Shown here: piece after piece, positions 25,586 to 38,100 of the stretch
Layout of the letters: each line of letters begins with the position of its first letter
Position numbering within the stretch: the first letter of the stretch is position 1
Assembly: GCA_030141605.1 (NCBI GenBank)
Contig: JAQGDQ010000021.1
Span: 250,001 to 314,000, forward strand
Source of the DNA: Tubiluchus corallicola
Taxonomy: Eukaryota; Priapulida; Priapulimorpha; Priapulimorphida; Tubiluchidae
Direction of reading: 5' to 3'
Length of the DNA: 64,000 bases
Made by a program: the position numbers and the translations under genes
The notes under the pieces: generated by a model
Told to the model about the DNA's origin: nothing
What the model saw: the letters and a program-made list of their open reading frames with translations, nothing else
The model's database searches: none

Positions 25586-28500
25586 CTATGATTCTTCCGC
25601 TCCAACTGTTGCTTCTGCAGTTAGAAGACTTTCTGCACAGTCCTTGTTAGATACGAGTACAAACCTAACTAGAGCAACATTGACACGTAGAAGATTGTAC
25701 AAAAAATAGGCTTTTTCCGAGAGCTGTCTATGTTTAGAAGACACACATTTTTGTATGAATGCACCCAGCATTTCTTGGCACTCTGCTGGTTGCTGGAGGA
25801 ACTGCAACACAGTAGCTGTCAACAACAACATGGATACTTCCACTTCCTTATCCACATCTATACCATCTATAAAATCCTCTAGTAAGTAAGAAGATAATAT
25901 CACGTTACCTTTACAGCTGTTTACGAGAGACAGAAACAAAACCTTTGACTTGTCATTTGAAAGGATGTCGGGGTTTGCAACGATGGCATCAATGATACCC
26001 TGAATGTGACTGTAGTGAATCTCTGATTTCAATTTCTGAACTGTCGATAAAATGCTGATAACCAAATGGTCTGCATTTAGTTGAAGCAGGTCAACAAACC
26101 TACTAAAAACTAAGCTTATTGTATCAGTACATCTCGACGCTATTATGCCCAATGACGATATGGCTGCTGCTGACACATCCTCACTTTTGTTTCGACTGTA
26201 TGAACAAATCTCTTCTATCAACGCATCTTTATTTTCGCCAGAAATCAACTGACACAGAATCTTAATTTTTGTTTTTTGGATGTACATCGGTTCATTGCAT
26301 CTACAGTAAAATTTTGTAATGTGTTTTTGAACAAAAAGCGTGGAAAACTGTTCTATATTTTCTAAAAGAAAACAGAGAGCAAGATAAATAAGCTCATAAT
26401 TGTTGGTAGAAAGCGGGGCCAATATGGACTTTTTTGCTCTTTCCGCAACACATTTTTGGAGATCTGGAAACATCTGTGTCAGATACAAAAAATAGTTTAT
26501 GGTACCAACGACAACACTTAAATTTTGATTACTAAACAAGAAATCACATGTATTCATTATTTCTAATGACTCATCTTCAGTCTTGGGTTTATACTGAATG
26601 AGCACCTTCAAAACGACTGTCACACCCCAGTCAGTAAAACTAGACAATCTGTTTATAAGGTGATGAGCAATCTTACGATTAACAACCATCCCACCTTCTG
26701 AGTGAAGCAAACGCTCAAGGGTGACCAACACGTTACACACAACAGTGCTATCTGAATCGCTTAACAATGCATACAATCTGTCCACAACATCTGTTGCATT
26801 GACAAAATCAGGATTGATCTGGAAAAGCTTCACACAACATAAGACAGAAGTGCGACGTACATATGGACTACTGTCTCTCAGCCCACTTAGTACCACAGTC
26901 TCCACAGTGTCAGCTGATCCAGGAAAGTAACAAAGAGTTCTGATGCTGAGAGCTCTAACTACTGGATTGGGGTCTCGACATTCACGCTGGAGTATGTTTA
27001 CCTGGAACACATGATATAAAATATATTTGAAAATGTAAAGATACTAAATTTAAGTCTTCAAAAAAATTTTAAGGAAAATGCACATCAAGGTAGAGCATCC
27101 CACTTTCACTTACAACTAAACACAAAACTGGGTGACAAAGTTTCAAGTACAAAACTTGATGGAAACTTTTCGACGAGTTATAATAAAAATTCTATTTTAA
27201 GAAATTCAATAAGCAAAACAGATTAGAAGTTTTCGAATTTCTAGTACCAGTACTTTGTAGGAATACAGTTTCAAGAAATGCAGAAATATGAGCCTTTTAA
27301 TACAATTTTCCATGATCTAAATAAACAGAAAAGACAAAATTATAACTTCAGGAACAAAAAGGTAAGATTGTAAAAAATCAATAAGCACAATCTTTTATTT
27401 AATAATCTACAACATGATTATTAAGTGAAAACACAAAACATCACAAACAACAAGGCATTAATACATCAGGTGTGTAGCAGAGAAATGCAATTTCTAGAAA
27501 ACAGGTTGTTGGTATATAAAAAGATTACTCGAGTTGTTTGTGCTGATTTTTACAAACAGAAACAGAAACTGTTTGGTGCATTAAGAGAAAAGGAGATTTA
27601 TCCAAAACTGTTTGCAATATATCAAACAGTAAGTAAAAAATAAGAATCATATTTGCTAAATATGAAGATTTACTGGTCATGAAAAGATTTTGCTTCTCTG
27701 CTACTGTATTAATAGGTGATTTGTTGTGCTCTTTCTTTCTTTTAACTGAAGATAAAACACAATGTGCACACATATAGCTTTTCAATTTTGTTACCATAAA
27801 ATCAATAGATGATAATTTTTTCTTAAATGTTTCAGTTCTTATTACTAAGAGTCGTTTTTGTATTAAATGTGAAACTTTTCTAAAATGTCTGTATAAAGTT
27901 TCAATCAGTATTGGTAGCTGTAATGGAAGCTATAAAACGCTACTATATAAAAATGAACAGTATATCATTGAAGATCCTGATACTGGAGCCTGTTTTAAAT
28001 CCGTATTACACACTGTATCAATACTTACACAAAATAGCGCTAGTTCAGGGCATTTATTTGAATACTGCTGCATCAGAATACAAGCAAGTTTTTTCACAAG
28101 CAAATCGTGAGAGGAAACCAACTTGGCTATATCTGCTAGCAGTACTCGCACATCTACACCCAACATGTGAATCTCTGTGACCTATGACATACAAGCGTCT
28201 ATTAATTTAATAGACACTTTATATAATAAATTATATAATTTATTATTAAATTTATAAAAAGATAGATGAAAAGGTAAAAAGTAATTAATCAGGCCAGAAA
28301 AAAGCAATTTTTGGCTTTGCCTATTCATTTGTTTACAGTTCTATGATGCCAAGGTCTTTAATCATTAATAACATAACAATGTTTACATGTTGACGGAAGA
28401 CAGGGCCTGGCTCTTTTTAGTCTCTTTTACACGTTTAGAATGATTTGGATTGCTTTAATTCACAGTGACTTTTAAATTCCTGGAAATGACCGCAATCCAT

Positions 28501-28691
28501 TTCCGTGTTTGCTTGCTGTGTTAATAAAATGTATTCTCAACTTACACGATAGATAAGAAAACAAGAAATTATAGAGAATGCTGTACCCTTTTCAACACGT
28601 TTCTAAGCATATGGGGATTATGGTGAGCAAGACTCATTTGTGATCTCATTTCGCTGACATCTGATTGATCTAGAAATGCGCAGGACGTCAT
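25586..28691 (-). CDS. AP4B1: AP-4 complex subunit beta, apparently ear-less
   Basis: Three coding exons on the minus strand: 28691-28587 (35 codons, starting MTSCAFLDQS), 28181-28029 (51 codons) and 27001-25586, all joined in phase 0, giving 557 residues. The protein is a HEAT/armadillo-repeat trunk that tracks vertebrate AP4B1 closely: CRDPNPVVRAL, SSYLLEDF, QQPAECQEMLG, and a GGMVVNRKIAHHL block. With epsilon, mu4 and sigma4, beta4 forms the AP-4 coat at the trans-Golgi network, which exports cargo such as ATG9. Vertebrate beta4 is about 740 residues, with a hinge and a C-terminal ear that binds tepsin. Here TAG at 25586-25588 ends the frame at the end of the trunk, and a strong donor (GTAAGT) follows about 11 nt later. 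Either a 3' UTR intron follows an ear-less protein, or a nonsense change or sequence error hides ear exons. The gene identity is secure. Confidence 0.93.
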
Positions 28692-28953
28692 TTTGTATAG
28701 CGTTTAGTTAACAAGTACACAGTTACACAAGTTCACCCAATATTTCAGGGTATTGGTAATAAATAACAGCAAGGATAATATAAATTTCCGTATCTCCTGA
28801 TTCCTGAAACGCACAATATTATTCCGTAGGGTCCCGAAAAAATGATGGTAACATTAGCAAGTTTCAAGTTCCACATTTATAATTGAAGTTTACGATACTA
28901 CAAGCGTATGAGTTAAACTTATTGCTTTTGTTGCTCAGGCGGCCAGGCTGTAA

Positions 28954-29104
28954 GGCGCCGAGTAAGCCACTAGCCGAAGTAGGACTGGTAAAACGCATGT
29001 GCTAAATTTGCGAAAAAGCAGTGTCGTACATGTACGACGCGTCCTACTTGGGCTAGGCCATGTACGCCAATTGTCCTACTGTGGCTAGTGAATTACTCGG
29101 CGCC
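28954..29104. repeat. Nested inverted repeat, about 151 bp
   Basis: The outer arms GGCGCCGAGTAA and TTACTCGGCGCC are exact inverses, and GCCACTAGCC and GGCTAGTG continue the pairing. Near the exact centre is a perfect 16-bp palindrome, GTCGTACATGTACGAC (29023-29038). GTCCTACT occurs twice on the right and its inverse AGTAGGAC on the left. It could be a small foldback element or an extruding regulatory hairpin between the divergent AP4B1 and dysfusion genes. Confidence 0.7.
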
Positions 29105-29420
29105 CAACACAGGCCTTTGGGTACAGTATGCTGTACAGTAAAAACGCAATTGCTCACGAAGCGTAAACTTTTTTAATACACGTACTCTGCGTAATCCGTA
29201 AACCGCTCTTACTCACGACCCCGTTCGAATCAAATCTAACCAAAAAAGCTCATTCGACCTCGACGTTTGATGCTCGCCCATAGAGGCTGCATGTAGGATA
29301 TTAACATTACCTTTTGCCAGGGCAACGACTAACCGTATAGAAGAATTTGCTGATACATCAAAAACGTCTGGTAAAACATTAGAGAAGCTATCGTGATGCC
29401 AGTGAATTTTTTAAGAAATT

Positions 29421-29530
29421 GATTTGCTGGTGTACGTAGGCGCCAACAGGACGTCCAGGGTGGAGCCGTGGCCACCAATGTATTTTACTGCATTTGAGGA
29501 CATTTTTGACGTAGTTTTTTGTGTTCTAAA
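29421..29530 (-). repeat. Fragment of a dispersed element also present at 46005-46060
   Basis: On the minus strand this reads CTCAAATGCAGTAAAATACA then TTGGTGGCC. The plus strand at about 46012-46040 has CTTAAATACAGAAAAATGCA then TTGGTGGCC, followed in both by a GGAGCCC/GGCTCC block and ACCCTGGA. Two separated copies support a repeat family. The rest of the element here is not delimited. Confidence 0.5.
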
Positions 29531-30835
29531 GCAACTTACTTTTGCTTGAAACAAACTACGATTCACAGTGTTTTCATGTAGATTGTGATGGCTTGAATCT
29601 TTACTCAAAAGACAGTCTATAATTATTTGATTCAATTCGCACTGCTGCTTGGCAAAACGGTTTTGTGGCTGTTATTTTATGATAATTTAAGTTATTACAA
29701 CGCCAATATTAATTTTACGTATTGCTAATATAGCTGAAAATGAAAACCTCAAAGTCGAAATTTAATGACGAACACTATTACACAGACCCTGGTTGTGGTA
29801 ATAGGCCCTGATGATGTCTCAAAATTTTGTGTGGAAACTTCGTACTTTCCAAACAGCCTACAATCTTGAGGGTCATGGTTGAAAGTTGAGTTTAACCCCA
29901 ACAAACACATTGAAATTGCAACTATTCTGAAAGTCAGAGAGAAAGCTAAAGCGAACCCATAATATGCCATTCATTGAAATTCACTATACAAAAGACAATT
30001 AATCTTCTGTAACATAATTATGTGTTTAAACCCTGACTGCTTTGGGTATCTGAGAACTTGCCCATTGTCGTATGAGAGGTGAAGTAAAAGCTCGTTGTAA
30101 GGCCATAGGAAACAAAAACAAAAGGAATAACCAATTGATGAAACTAATATGAACAGCATAACTCACGCTATGTTTTTTATGATATAGAATAATAAAAGTC
30201 GCTAACTGTGGCTAGCTGAAAACTTTCCCATGCCGTTAGTTGGATGGTGGTTGTGATATGGGTTGTATTTTAGTCAGTTCGTTGAATGTCGGGCGTTGTA
30301 CAGCAGTCAGATTCCGACATCTTCAGAGACGCTAGATTTTGTTCTGACAGTTGTGCGAGGCTCAGATAGAGACGTCTGAGGACGTTGGATTTTGGTCAGT
30401 TTCTGGCCGTTGTGCAATAGTCAAATATGATTTTGAAGTATCTTCGTAGATATTTGCATTGACACATGTTTTGGTTAACTCATCTGAGAACGGAAAGAGC
30501 TTTTTTGTTTGGGGAGGGTGCAATTGTACTGTAGTGAGGAAGTACTGAGCAAGAGAAGCATCACTATGAATGGTTTAGTTAATACTTACAGGCAATAATG
30601 GAAGGTCAAATAAATAATAGACCTATTACATTAATAATCTTTAGACTCTGAAATATGCATTGAATTATAAACCTCATGTATTTTTGAACTAGTCTGGAAT
30701 ACTAAAATAACATTGGGTTATTTGGGACAACAGACAACATGAGCCATAGGTTACTATAAGCGACTTTTAACGAATATAACAACACTGAAATGCCACAAAT
30801 AAGTAACACAGATAACATATGTTTGCGCCAATACA

Positions 30836-30925
30836 GGCGGTCGTGACATTCGAACTCGGGCTGCAAGCAAAGAAACATACACAGTCCGTTACTTTAAACA
30901 CTCGGCCACCCATACTGACACAATG
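30836..30925 (-). repeat. tRNA-Ser-like SINE head or pseudogene
   Basis: The minus strand reads GGGTGGCCGAGTGTTTAAAG (the tRNA-Ser/Leu A-box pattern), then a central stretch with no stable anticodon arm, then GAGTTCGAATGTC (a B-box with two changes). The order and spacing fit a tRNA-Ser-derived pol III promoter. The mismatched B-box and stems make a functional tRNA unlikely. Confidence 0.55.
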
Positions 30926-31160
30926 ACAATACCTTGGCGAAGTAGGCCTCTCTTTTCGTTCTCTAGGTTACATCGCAAGCAAGTAACCAAAAATACCCAA
31001 ATGGAGAACTTCAGTATTATGGGGTATTTTCTTCCTTATACGAATATAAAGACATTTAACGGCGGGGCTTGAAAGTAAGTTAAACATGTTCCAGAATTAC
31101 TGGAGAAGAAATTAAAAAGTGACTGGGCTAGTAATGTACATCTTACATAATTATACTGCG

Positions 31161-31164
<4 letters not shown>

Positions 31165-31215
<51 letters not shown>
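31165..31215. repeat. (TA)n microsatellite
   Basis: About 25 uninterrupted TA dinucleotides followed by a short GTGTGTG run, about 1 kb upstream of the dysfusion start codon. Confidence 0.97.
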
Positions 31216-31224
<9 letters not shown>

Positions 31225-31979
31225 TATGTGTATATGCTTGTGGAAAAATACAAGAGTTGAGCAGTGAAGTTTACAAACTCGGATGCAAGATGTGGATTAA
31301 TATTGAAAAATTTTCTTCTCCAAGTTTCTCGTAGTTGCCATTGTATTAAATACTGTAATATTGGATTTAAATTAGATATTCCGACTAGAAAAAAAACGTG
31401 AAAAATAAATCGGTTGTTGAAGTGTTTCGCATTTGATAAGTAAGTTATACTCGCTAAACGCGATTAAAAGTAAGTATGCAGGGATAATTTAGTTACTAGA
31501 ATTGACAATTTATTAATTCGTCACATAATTTTATTAATTAATTGCGTCAAATATGCAATGTGTGCTCACTGCTTAACATTTTTGTCGAAGAGGGTACATT
31601 TAAGCCAGGTTTTTCCGCGAAAAACTTAATTTATCTCACCTCACTTAGAATCTGATGAAATTTAAAAAATAATCTAAAATCAGTCAATTGTTCTTTATTT
31701 ATTTATCATTATTTGTAAGTCAAAACAAAAGCTGAAATGTTAATTTATCAAAATGATAAACTTTAAAGCATAGTACTTCACAGCATATATAGTATGGTCA
31801 TGGCATGGCTTTTGCCATATATCCTCTATCGTATCGCGGAACGTATAATCTTTTTGCTTACATTATGTATACAAAAAACGTGTTAGGTCATTATTTCGCC
31901 AACATATAGCAACAAACCAATTAGATAATCAGCACGATTTTATACGAAGATAAACTTGATATACATGGTCGATTATTGC

Positions 31980-31998
31980 CACGTGACCGTACCACGTG
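31980..31998. promoter_or_regulatory. Paired CACGTG E-boxes upstream of dysfusion
   Basis: CACGTG occurs at 31980-31985 and 31993-31998, 13 bp apart start to start, about 170 bp upstream of the dysfusion ATG. The first reads GGTCACGTGGC on the minus strand, a strong class B E-box of the USF/MITF type. CACCTG follows shortly after. Palindromic CACGTG pairs are rare by chance in AT-rich DNA. Binding is inferred. Confidence 0.5.
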
Positions 31999-32163
31999 AT
32001 CGCTATTCGCACCTGTGCGTAAAGTTGAAACGGACCGAAACAAAACTATGAAGCGGTAGCAAAGCAACAGGACGCAAGCTGAACTTTTAATTTTTTTATT
32101 TATTATTTATTGTAACTTCTTGAGAAGAAATTTGTTGTGCACTAAGTGCAAATAACGATCAAC

Positions 32164-35100
32164 ATGTACAGGTAAGAACTAATTAAGCTGTCACTACAAT
32201 AAATTAATGAAAAACAAATTACCACTATAAATGTATTTATATTCGATTGCGTACACTAAATAACTAACTTATTTAGGAGTTTATGCAATGACCGAATAGC
32301 TCTTGCACGCCACGACAAAAAATTAATGAGGATTTTATTTAATCTACTTCTGTTTGGTTGACAGGTCAACGAAAGGCGCCTCCAAGCAGAGGAGGGATCT
32401 CATCAATGCAGAGATCAGCAAACTCCGGGACCTCCTTCCACTCCCGGCCAGTACTAGAGCACGTCTTTCTCAGCTTCAGCTAATGGCTCTTGTCTGCGTC
32501 TACGTGAGGAAGATACGATATTTTTCGCATCGTAAGTTTACGTTTGTGTTAGTTTTCAATTTACGTTAAAGCCTATTGTATTTTGCATGCCGTTGTAAAA
32601 GTTATGTTGTGAATAACCAAACTCACCAAAGCAAAAAACCTTAATCAAAGTTACAAGGCACAAGTAATGTAAATAGATTTGATTCACAAAAATGCGCAAT
32701 GAAATTAGAATTACACTTTGAATTACAGCTGTTCATAATTATTTTAGTAATAAACAAACGTGGAAAATGCGCATTTCCGGTGGAAATTACACGCGCACTA
32801 AAATAATTTGCCTTTAAGGTACTCTTAACGTTACAATTATATTAGTGTGCGTATTCAGAAAAAGAATTTGACGTGGCTGCTGTATTACGCAGAAACGACT
32901 TGTTTACCATACCTTGAGGCGATTTTCGTATAACCACATTGTGCTAGTGTGCTACTTGAGCGTAACCACAAGTCTCATTCAACCATAATTATTATTGTTA
33001 GGGCGAATCCAAACTTAATCTTGGCATAAACATATTTTTAGAAGTTGGTAAGAATTACGTATCGTGTATCTGTTCTCCGGTGTGATTTTGTATCAGTGTA
33101 CTTCTTCTTAATTAGTTAGCTAACTTATCTATGTTAATACGAATTATACCAAAATGTTAATTATTATTATTTTTGCTACCACTGAAAATAATCTTTTGCA
33201 CAAAGCTTAAATAAAATAATTTTATATGTATGCACTATTTGACTGTATGTATACACATGTATGTACTGTATTGTGTTTTGCCAGTGTACATTATATGTAT
33301 TTGAGCAATAAATTATATTAAATTAAATTGAATTATTCGGAAAGAATTGCATCAGTAAAACTTTTCACTTTTCATTAAATAAGCATAGGACATGCAAAAT
33401 CGTGTGACTGGTTGCTCGTTGCATTTTAATTTAATTATTGCTGTAATAATGCTTAATTTATTGCGATTTTGTTGACTAAGTAAGGTAGAGCACCCAACGT
33501 AACTAGCCGGTTTCTAAAGCTAAAGTGAAAATCTAACGGGATGCTTTTAACGGGATGCTCGTCCTGTATAAACTAATATAGTCTTCCATACGTACTGAGT
33601 ATAAAACAATTGCGCACTATCGCGATTCCATACGTAAGCCTAATGGTTTCAAAGTAGTATAATCTCGCAAGCCTGCCCATTATAAATTAAAAGATGCTTA
33701 AATGGATGTCTGTCTGCTCATTCGATGTATAAACCCTTAACATTTCGCCAGGGTCAACTCAACGTTTTCAGTAAACATATAATGTGCGTGCGACAGTAGC
33801 TGTTTGGCATAGATAAAACCCAGATTTATCTTATCTGGCACACACGCACGCGTGGCATATGGTTTTACCTCACCGAGTCCCAGGATTTATCTTCTTATTC
33901 AAATAACACGCAATTGACTGCCATTTACAGAAAAAGTCCGTCTTAACGAAAGTTTGAAACTTTCATCTAGTATTGTAACATTCAAATAACGTTCCTACGA
34001 ACTTAAAGTCCCTCCTTAACCCATTTAGGTGGAATCCAAGTTTGATGTGCTGTCAAAATTAAAAGATAAACATTTTGTTTGAAATTACGCGCAAAAAGTA
34101 GAAAAATGAAACGGTGAAGTTCAGTGGGGGTTTGGATTTGTCACCTGCAATTTTTGGATTTTTATTTTTCTTGAAAAGGCCTCCTTTTAATTAATTCACG
34201 CCATTAATTTATGCCTTATATGTTAAAAGAAATAGTTAAGCAGATATTGGCTAAATATTTTTATATGGAATTAAGACGTCCAATTTTTTCCAGATCATCC
34301 TGTGAATCAATTTGAAGAATACACAGACGCTCTAGAGTTCGTAAAAGTAAGTTTCTTACTGTTTATCAGTAGCCATTAGGACTAGTCATTTTGTATTAGC
34401 AGCAAAATGTTACCTGGAATTGGCTGGAAATAATTGCATTTGTTGATCCGTTGAATTGTGTAAATAGTTTCAAGTACTCAGCCTAATAACAACAAATCGT
34501 AAAACGCCCATTAGCGTGTACTGTAGTTCCTGACAAAGTTGCCAAAATTATCTAAAAATAGCCTTGATGACGTCAATGCACGGTTGACAGATGGGGCGTG
34601 TATCTGTAAGGGCAATAATGGACGATTGTGCGGTAAAAACCGGTATGACGATTGCCAGCAGCATCTATTTTAAGAAGGGAGTTTGTTAAAGGAGTATTTT
34701 CGACCTCTTGAAAAGAATTTGACTTTAAAGAAAAAACTACACGCATAATTTTACACGGCACGGGCGTATCCTCGCTTAGGAGCAAAAACGTTTTAAAATT
34801 TTAAACAATAGATTTTAGTATTGTACATAAACATGGTTATAAGACACTTCTGCTGATTCAATATCTCATTTCATAAGATTATCCTTTGATAATAATCTAA
34901 ATCCTAATTGTGCCAAAACCATCCCCTACTTTTTTCACGACAATATAGTATGATTAAGTAGGTTCTGTATGCTAAGTGCACATTTTGATTATTTGGTGCA
35001 CAATAGCTCTAGCAAGAAAAACTGAATGCGCCCCTACTCTGCTTTCCACAGTGTAACCGTCAAACCAAGTAACAATTTTTTTTATTTTTGCGTGGGCGTT

Positions 35101-38100
35101 ATGGCTGAAGGCCAACTTGCTATTCAGTGAGACTGCTGTGTTAACTTAACCAGAAGGTTGATGTTGTCATGTGTGTTAGAAACGTCCGGGAGAGGTGGGT
35201 AAAAACACCGATTAATCATGGACGTCAACGTCCTTATGGGTCGTAAAAAATTGATATGCGCAAGCGCTTTTCTACCTAATCGTCACGAATCAATGTAAAC
35301 TCAAAATTTATTTATAAGAAAAAGTACGGCTGTAAGCCACAGTCATAAAATTCGAATATCACCAAGTAATGAAAATCCGCTTTACAAGGAATATGTTATT
35401 CTTACGGATAATCGAAATTAAATAAAATTTATCTTATCTTATCTTTAAAATCAACATATTAATGAACCCAGTGTTTCAGTGATATTTGCCAATCAAGTTA
35501 CTCGAGAGTGTCTAGATTTTTACAACCTTCATTTGGTAGAATAAAATAACTGGACGTTATTTTAAAAACTAACTGATCTTTCTGCCTCATTGAAGTGCAA
35601 AGCAATTCTACGACTGCCGGTTCAGCGTTTTATTTTACAGGATTTTTTCTTAATAATTAATGAACAATGTTCCACATGTTGCATTAAGTAGGCTCCACTT
35701 TTCAAAGCTAGGTTTTTGCTTGCGGAGTGAAGAACTGCATTAAGGATCGGCAGTTTCGATGTCCTAGCACGGAAAACTGAATAGATAGTAGGTACTCCAT
35801 GGACTTCAGAAAGCCATGAAATGAAATTAAGTCTGTTTTCTCGAAAGATTTGCAGTTACACCCCCCCCCCCAGGTTTCAACAGCTGCATAAAGAAGTAAG
35901 GATTTAGTGCTTGATTGTTTCATCTAACTTGACAAGTAACGCGCTTTAGACAATAAAAATAATGATACTGTCCAGAAACGTTTACTTGATCAAAGACCAG
36001 ACAATTGACAAATTGAAAATGAGCCTACCACAAATAGGCAGAAGCTGATAAATACATCATTTTGACATCGTGGAGTGAGGGCCACCAGATAAAAGACCAT
36101 CAGTCAAAGAACAACAAGACAAAAGACCACCGGTCAAGGGACCACAAAATAAAAGTTAGCAGACCACGCAGTGAAACACAAAACCACTGAGATAAATTTT
36201 GATTAGTGCTGAGATAATTATATTACTTGGAAAGGTTAAACTACGTAGTTCTGCATTATGAAAATTTTGTTTGTCAATGCATTCTGGTCACTAGGCCAAA
36301 AACACTGTTTTTATGCAGAGAATAATTCGATGGCAAGTTTAATGCTAATAATTCGATGATGATAAGTTTTTATGTTTGACAAACAGTTTAGAAATAGTAT
36401 CTTATATCCACACACTATGTACTAGGTACTGCCAATGGTTACCAACTAACCGAAACATCTTTAATGAAGAACAATGCCAGATTTCATAAGACATTTAACT
36501 GGAAAATACTCATTCATAAATAGCACCTATGACTTGAAACGCGGGTGTATTTAAGCTAACAACGTTCACATTTGATGTGTGTAGCTCATAACACCTAATT
36601 TGGGTAGTAGAAGAAACAAATCTGTAGTACCCAGCAAAATTTATTTTTACAAAAACTTGCATGGAGTTTTGACTGCAATGATGCGGCTGCAATGATTGCA
36701 TTACTGCAGAACCTGTTACTAACAGAAATTAATTAACATTAGACAGGAGTAACACGTTTTATGCCTTGCTTTTAACAATGATCAAACATTGAAAAGATTT
36801 CCCAGTGACGACAAGTAGGCCTGTAAGACATTTGTCAGTCATTAGTATTATTATCAACAGAACTTATCAGTCACACTTTTAAAGTCTTGAAGGTGGTGCT
36901 TTTGTCTGGTGAGCCTTTGACCGCCCACAAATCCTTCACGTATGCATCTCGTGAAGGATTACAACTCGCCTACAACACGTCTGCATTGCTGCAGGCCAGT
37001 GCTTTGGAACTAAGACTTCTTTTCTTACTTTTTCTGTAATATTCAGGAATATAAGTATAGTGGATCTTCTTGTTATTTACGAATTAATCTGTATGGTAGG
37101 AATACTGTAACTATAATTTGGTAAACCAACTCAGCTTGAAATAAGGATTAGGAGGACTTTACGTTTAAAAGCACCATTTTTCTTATTAATTTGTTAGTTT
37201 AAAAATTGAATTAATTTTAGTTAAAAAGTCTTAATAGCCAATAGCTATTGTGTTTCAAAAGCAATTAAATTACGGAGGTCGTGGAATTGGTCGATCGGAT
37301 GTCACCGTAGCCCATAAGTGGCTTTAAAATATCTTAATACTGGGACGTATTTTAAAACTAATTTAACACACTTGGTATTTAGATACACCCCTAGGACACG
37401 GTCTGCTAATTATAAACCTGTTTCAGTTGGCTTTAATTCATTGACGTCATCACCTATTGTTCGGTGGCTAAATCTAGATTTTTGCTTCCCCCCAGGCACT
37501 AAATGGATTTCTGGTAATGATAACTAAATCCGGCAAGCTTCTCTACATCACGGAGAACGTGGCAGAGTACCTCGGGCATTCCATGGTAAGTTGGCTGATC
37601 TTACTCTTGTCTAGCGTGGGCAATTTGATTTTAGCTGACATAATGTTGGAACTGGTTTGACATCTCAGTGAAAGGGCATTTGTTATCCAGCACATGTTTG
37701 ATGTAAGGGTGGAGGGTTTTAATGTAATCACAAATTGTCACTTTAGACATGTATCGGAGAATAAAAATACTGCAATAATTCCCTTTATGCCTACTCTAGG
37801 CTGTAGCCGATAGTTGGAGAAATTAATATACCAAATTATTGTAACCAATGAAAACAAGACGTAACTCAGACAAGCAAAAAAGAAACTCTATTATTTTTTG
37901 TGACAATGTAATGTTTTATAAACGTATCTATGGCGTGCGTCTATCAACCTAAGTATTTTGTGCATTTGTACGTTTGAGGTGACACTTAACTTATGATCAG
38001 CAGCATGAGCTTTAGCTTTGCGACATCTGAACTACTAATTTCAGGGGACTTGCGGGTGCTCTACAGAAGTCGTGTTTTCTCTTGTCAGAGAGCACAAATT

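Larger units (their letters stand above)
28692..30835. other. AP4B1 upstream region and spacer
   Basis: No coding exon recognised. It holds the nested inverted repeat at 28954-29104 and a repeat fragment near 29425-29525 that is shared with 46005-46050. Near 30280-30430 there are degenerate short repeats of a motif like GTTGTGC followed by GTCAGAT. Confidence 0.5.
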
